Shown one piece after another: positions 14,146 through 17,181 of a stretch of 17,181 nt of DNA. Source of the stretch: an uncultured Bacteroidaceae bacterium (GTDB lineage Bacteria > Bacteroidota > Bacteroidia > Bacteroidales > Bacteroidaceae); contig CAKQRW010000053.1 of the NCBI GenBank assembly GCA_934271655.1, positions 1 through 17,181 on the forward strand. Reading direction: 5' to 3'. Every line of letters starts with the position of its first letter. The first letter of the stretch is position 1. The notes beneath the pieces are model-generated. The model searched no databases and had not been told where the DNA came from. It saw only the letters and a list, made by a program, of their open reading frames with translations. The translations under genes and the position numbers were made by a program.

Positions 14146-16626
14146 ATGAAACTGAAAAAAATCAAATCTGCGCTTCTGGCAGCCGGACTGCTTGCCTGTC
14201 TTGGCTCCTCATGCATGCCAGCCTATGCGCAACTGGACTATAAGATGGCAGGGCCATACGTGGTAGTGGCCCGCGACGGTGAGTTTCGCGCCTCTAAGGC
14301 AGGCAGCGAACGTGACATGAAGGCGGCCTACGACTTGGCCAAGCTCTATGCCAAGGGCGGTGCAGAAAGCGAGGCTGCAAAAGACAAGGCTCTGGCCATC
14401 ATCAATGCCTACAGCACCACAATGCAGAGACTGGACGGACACGATGCCCCGCTCTGCGCCATACAGTGCTTTGACCTTGTGCGGGCCATGACCTTGCTCC
14501 GCAGTTTCAAGACAGCTGAATGGGACAAGATGGTCTACCGTGCCATGATACCCGTAATGGACAAGTTTGAGGCTGACAGCCCTTATGCCAACGGCAACTG
14601 GGGAGCTATCGTCAACCGTCTCCGCATGGCTTGCGGCATCTATCTGCAAGACAAGGAGCTATACCAGGCCAGTGTGGACTATTTCCTGCACGCCAATGAC
14701 AACGGCTCACTGCCCAACTACATAAGCGAGACTGGACAGTGCCAGGAGACCGGACGCGACCAGGGGCATGCACAACTCGGCATCGAGGCGCTGGCGCAAG
14801 TGTGCGAGATGGCATGGGAACAGGGGGATGACCTCTGGGGAGCACTGGACAACCGCATGATGAAGGGATTCGAATACACTGCCAAGTACAATCTTGGTTA
14901 TGACGTGCCTTTCACCACATGGACCGACTGCACAGGGCTATACAACGACTGGACTGAACCAGGACAGATGTCACGTGGCAAGCTGTGGGACATCTACCAA
15001 TTGCCCTACGACCACTATGTGGGACGCAAGGGACTGAGCATGCCTTACACCAAGATGGCCATAGAGGTGCAGGCGGGCAAGCGCAAGAACAAGGCCACAG
15101 AGTATGCCAAGCTCCACCGGGCTTTCGCCTACCCTGCTCCTGCCGGCGCTCCGCTGAAACACGACTACGATGTGTTCATACAGCCTCGCGGCAGTAAGGA
15201 GTGGACGCGGATTGACACCTACATGGCCAAGGTCAACGCTCCTGTGGCTGGCGGCAAGCATAAGGTGAGCGAGATATCATACGCCTTCTTCGACTTCACA
15301 GGCGATGTCTTTGTGCGTGTGGTGTGCAAGAACAAGAAATACAGCAAGGTGATGGTGCGTCCAGACTACAAGGGAGTCATATCCAACGTGCTGAACGACT
15401 CCACCATGCAGTTTCTGCTCTTCCAGCCTGAGAACGTGAGTGTGGAGTTTGACGGCAACATCACCGACAACCTGCTTATCTTCACATCCAAGCCTGTCAT
15501 CAGCCGTAATGATGCCGCCAAGCAGGCCAAGCGAGAAGGCCGCCGTTTTGTCTACGTGGCTCCAGGCTATTACGACCAGAGCAACATGGCTGCGCTGCAA
15601 GAGCTTATCTCTGGCAGCAAGCAGAAAGCGGCTACTGACTCAAAGACACAGACCAACGTGGCTTCTGAGACTAAAGGCAACTCTGTAGCGCACATCCCAT
15701 CATCCACCACTGTCTACCTCGCTCCAGGAGCATATATCAACGGCACGCTCGGCATCGAGGATAAGCACGATGTGAGCATCATAGGCAGAGGGGTGTGCCG
15801 CCCCTCAAGCGGATACGAGGGTGTCAGGGTGCACCGCAGCCAGGATGTGCTCATCGATGGAGTGACCCTCTGCACCTGTCCTGTAGGCGGCAGCGACCGA
15901 GTGACCCTTCACGATGTGCACAGCATCTCTCACCCGTCATGGGGCGACGGCCTCAACGTGTTTGCTTCCAGCAACGTGCTCTACGACCGCGTCTTCTGCC
16001 GCAACAGCGACGACTGCACTACAGCCTACGCCACACGCAAGGGATTCAGCGGAAGCGTGCACAATGTGCGCATGACCAATTCCACTCTCTGGGCCGACGT
16101 GGCACACCCCATCTTCATCGGACTGCACGGCAACTCAGAGAAGATGGACAGCATCGTCGGACTGCGCTATGACAACATCGACATCCTCTGCCAGGCCGAA
16201 CCGCAGATCGACTACCAGGGATGCCTCGCCATCAACGCTGGCGACAACAACCTGGTCAAGGACGTGACGTTTGACAACATACGTATAGAGAACCTGCAGC
16301 AGGGCAGCATCATGCAGGTGAAGGTGGGATACAACCAGAAATACTGCACGGCTCCAGGGCGCGGAGTGGAGAACGTGCTCTTCCGCAACATACGCTACTA
16401 TGGCTACGGCGGTCAAGACGGTCTGGACTCTCATGAGCCTAATATGTCGCTGATTCTGGGATACGACTCTCTCCGCACCGTGCGCAACATCACTTTTGAG
16501 GGACTGAAAATCAACGGCAAACTCATCTACGACGGAATGCCCGACAAGCCAAAGTGGTACAAGACTGCCGACAAGGCAAACATCTACCTCAACGACCATG
16601 TGAAGGGCATCGTGTTCAACAAGTGA
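14146..16626 (+). CDS. Fusion of alginate-lyase-type toroid with GH28-like beta-helix (putative bifunctional enzyme)
   Basis: 826 residues with a signal peptide (about 1-29, ending AYAQ; a lipobox reading at Cys18 or Cys23 is weaker). Residues 35-325 form a shorter alginate-lyase-type toroid related to the two large lyases: 'NGNWGAIVNRLRM' (149-161) and 'ETGRDQGHAQLG' with Arg204 and His208. A beta-sandwich follows (about 338-450, 'YDVFIQPRG', 'VSVEFDGNITDNLLIF'), then a right-handed beta-helix (about 520-790) related to GH28 and similar families. It contains 'WGDGLNV' (Asp601), 'RNSDDCTTAY' (Asp622, Asp623) and 'GLHGN' (His661); the 21-residue gap from Asp601 to Asp622 equals that between the first two catalytic Asp of classical polygalacturonases. 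A low-complexity insert lies at 486-518. The final gene of the set, 110 bp after the GH43 gene. Whether both halves are active is unknown. Confidence 0.8.
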   Translation: MKLKKIKSALLAAGLLACLGSSCMPAYAQLDYKMAGPYVVVARDGEFRASKAGSERDMKAAYDLAKLYAKGGAESEAAKDKALAIINAYSTTMQRLDGHDAPLCAIQCFDLVRAMTLLRSFKTAEWDKMVYRAMIPVMDKFEADSPYANGNWGAIVNRLRMACGIYLQDKELYQASVDYFLHANDNGSLPNYISETGQCQETGRDQGHAQLGIEALAQVCEMAWEQGDDLWGALDNRMMKGFEYTAKYNLGYDVPFTTWTDCTGLYNDWTEPGQMSRGKLWDIYQLPYDHYVGRKGLSMPYTKMAIEVQAGKRKNKATEYAKLHRAFAYPAPAGAPLKHDYDVFIQPRGSKEWTRIDTYMAKVNAPVAGGKHKVSEISYAFFDFTGDVFVRVVCKNKKYSKVMVRPDYKGVISNVLNDSTMQFLLFQPENVSVEFDGNITDNLLIFTSKPVISRNDAAKQAKREGRRFVYVAPGYYDQSNMAALQELISGSKQKAATDSKTQTNVASETKGNSVAHIPSSTTVYLAPGAYINGTLGIEDKHDVSIIGRGVCRPSSGYEGVRVHRSQDVLIDGVTLCTCPVGGSDRVTLHDVHSISHPSWGDGLNVFASSNVLYDRVFCRNSDDCTTAYATRKGFSGSVHNVRMTNSTLWADVAHPIFIGLHGNSEKMDSIVGLRYDNIDILCQAEPQIDYQGCLAINAGDNNLVKDVTFDNIRIENLQQGSIMQVKVGYNQKYCTAPGRGVENVLFRNIRYYGYGGQDGLDSHEPNMSLILGYDSLRTVRNITFEGLKINGKLIYDGMPDKPKWYKTADKANIYLNDHVKGIVFNK

Positions 16627-16662
16627 CACTCTTACTGGACAACCATTAAATTTTCTCTCATT

Positions 16663-16727
16663 TTACCGAAAAAGACAAGAGGGCATGCCGCACGGCAGCG
16701 GACATGACCTCTTGTCTTTTTCGGTAA
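16663..16727 (+). terminator. Long hairpin terminator after the last enzyme gene
   Basis: A perfect 20-bp inverted repeat, TTACCGAAAAAGACAAGAGG (16663-16682) with its complement at 16708-16727, encloses a 25-base loop that can itself pair further (CATG/CATG, CCG/CGG). The 3' arm contains CTTTTT. It lies 37 bases after the stop codon. A-rich and T-rich arms would allow termination from either side. Confidence 0.8.
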
Positions 16728-16911
16728 GCATGTGCTCATAATTATTTTTATATTTGGCGTGCTCTATCTTGAGGCTGATTTTTCTTCTGTTTGAAGGAAC
16801 TATACGGGCATAGTGACTGATAAACAGAAGGAAAATATGACCGAGAGAGAGTGCGACAAATATGGGAGCGGCCTAACTTGATACTATAAAATAATTTTGA
16901 GCACCTACTTA
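16725..16911 (+). repeat. MITE-like element, full copy B (187 bp)
   Basis: Same orientation and near-identical layout as the copy at 10984-11168. The left end TAAGCATGTGCTCATAATTA pairs with the right end, whose complement is TAAGTAGGTGCTCAAAATTA. The centre (16750-16850) is almost identical to copy A, including the CTTCTGTTT / AAACAGAAG arms. The first three bases are shared with the foot of the terminator hairpin. No ORF inside. Confidence 0.85.
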
Positions 16912-17181
16912 AAGATGGCGCAAAAGCACTCTTGGCTTACAAGTGCTCTACAAATATCTGACAAGAGCAAAGACCTTATAGACTTCTTGTCACCCAGATT
17001 AGGGATAGAGCCATCCAACACACCTGCATATACTTTCAGTTCTCTTACCTACGCACACAGACTCACCGAACATCCCCTATGCATCCACTGAAGTTGGCAC
17101 CACTCTATTCACTTTACGCCTCTTTTTCTTAACCGATGATGTGCGCAATGACCTCTTTTTGTATCACTCACGTGAAATGTT
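16912..17181. other. Unassigned sequence at the right edge
   Basis: From the end of repeat copy B to the window edge I see no convincing gene, RNA or repeat. A 58-codon reading frame from the ATG at 16915 has no recognisable domain. The stretch could be the spacer before a gene outside the window or decayed DNA. Confidence 0.4.

Noticed and set aside
14146..14235. Lipoprotein signal on the fusion enzyme (Cys18 or Cys23)
   Set aside because: Neither Cys has a good lipobox (LLAC and GSSC), while AYA before Gln29 is a clean type I cleavage site.
16897..17091. Short plus-strand reading frame at the right edge
   Set aside because: It begins with TTG inside the repeat element; from the first ATG only 58 residues remain, with no domain, leader or neighbour to support it.

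Overview
The window looks like Bacteroidales chromosome, most likely from the Prevotella/Segatella group. The supporting signs are two promoters of the Bacteroidetes type (TAnnTTTG at -7, TTTG-like at -33), A-rich leaders without Shine-Dalgarno sequences, a sensor of the SusR/HTCS kind, and C-terminal tails of the form 'YD..GR...+KGIYI.NGKK'. Genus is inferred from style only. The content is an accessory carbohydrate-degradation locus (PUL-like) aimed at a uronic-acid-containing polysaccharide.

Layout. At the left, on the minus strand (31-2799), is a membrane-spanning sensor/regulator: a periplasmic double beta-propeller, a Y_Y_Y-like domain, one membrane span, a coiled coil and an AraC-type HTH, with no histidine kinase or receiver. 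A divergent promoter region (2800-3078) separates it from six plus-strand genes for exported proteins. These are: a lyase with an alginate-lyase-type toroid, Ig-like and lectin-like domains (3079-5505); a larger paralogue with a LamG-like front and extra C-terminal modules (5549-9766); a GH88 unsaturated uronyl hydrolase overlapping it by 7 nt (9760-10938); an alpha/beta-hydrolase, possibly an esterase (11176-12495); a GH43 enzyme (12566-14035); and a fusion of a third alginate-lyase-type toroid with a GH28-like beta-helix (14146-16626). A long hairpin terminator (16663-16727) closes the set. No SusC/SusD pair, sulfatase or transporter is present in the window.

How the genes may work together (inference). 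The two large lyases, which carry tails like outer-membrane sorting signals, would cut the polymer outside the cell by beta-elimination. GH88 would remove the unsaturated uronate ends, GH43 would remove side groups (arabinose or xylose are typical for the family), the alpha/beta-hydrolase would remove ester groups, and the lyase/beta-helix fusion would process oligosaccharides. Substrate identity cannot be read from sequence; a glucuronate- or galacturonate-rich plant or microbial polysaccharide is the safest statement.

The most unusual non-coding feature is a small repeat with terminal inverted repeats (MITE-like). Two full copies, 185 and 187 bp (10984-11168 and 16725-16911), lie in the same orientation around the last three genes. 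A 51-bp internally deleted copy (12490-12540) lies between genes 5 and 6 and contains the stop codon of gene 5. Both full copies begin directly at terminator-like hairpins. The last 270 bases hold nothing I can assign.
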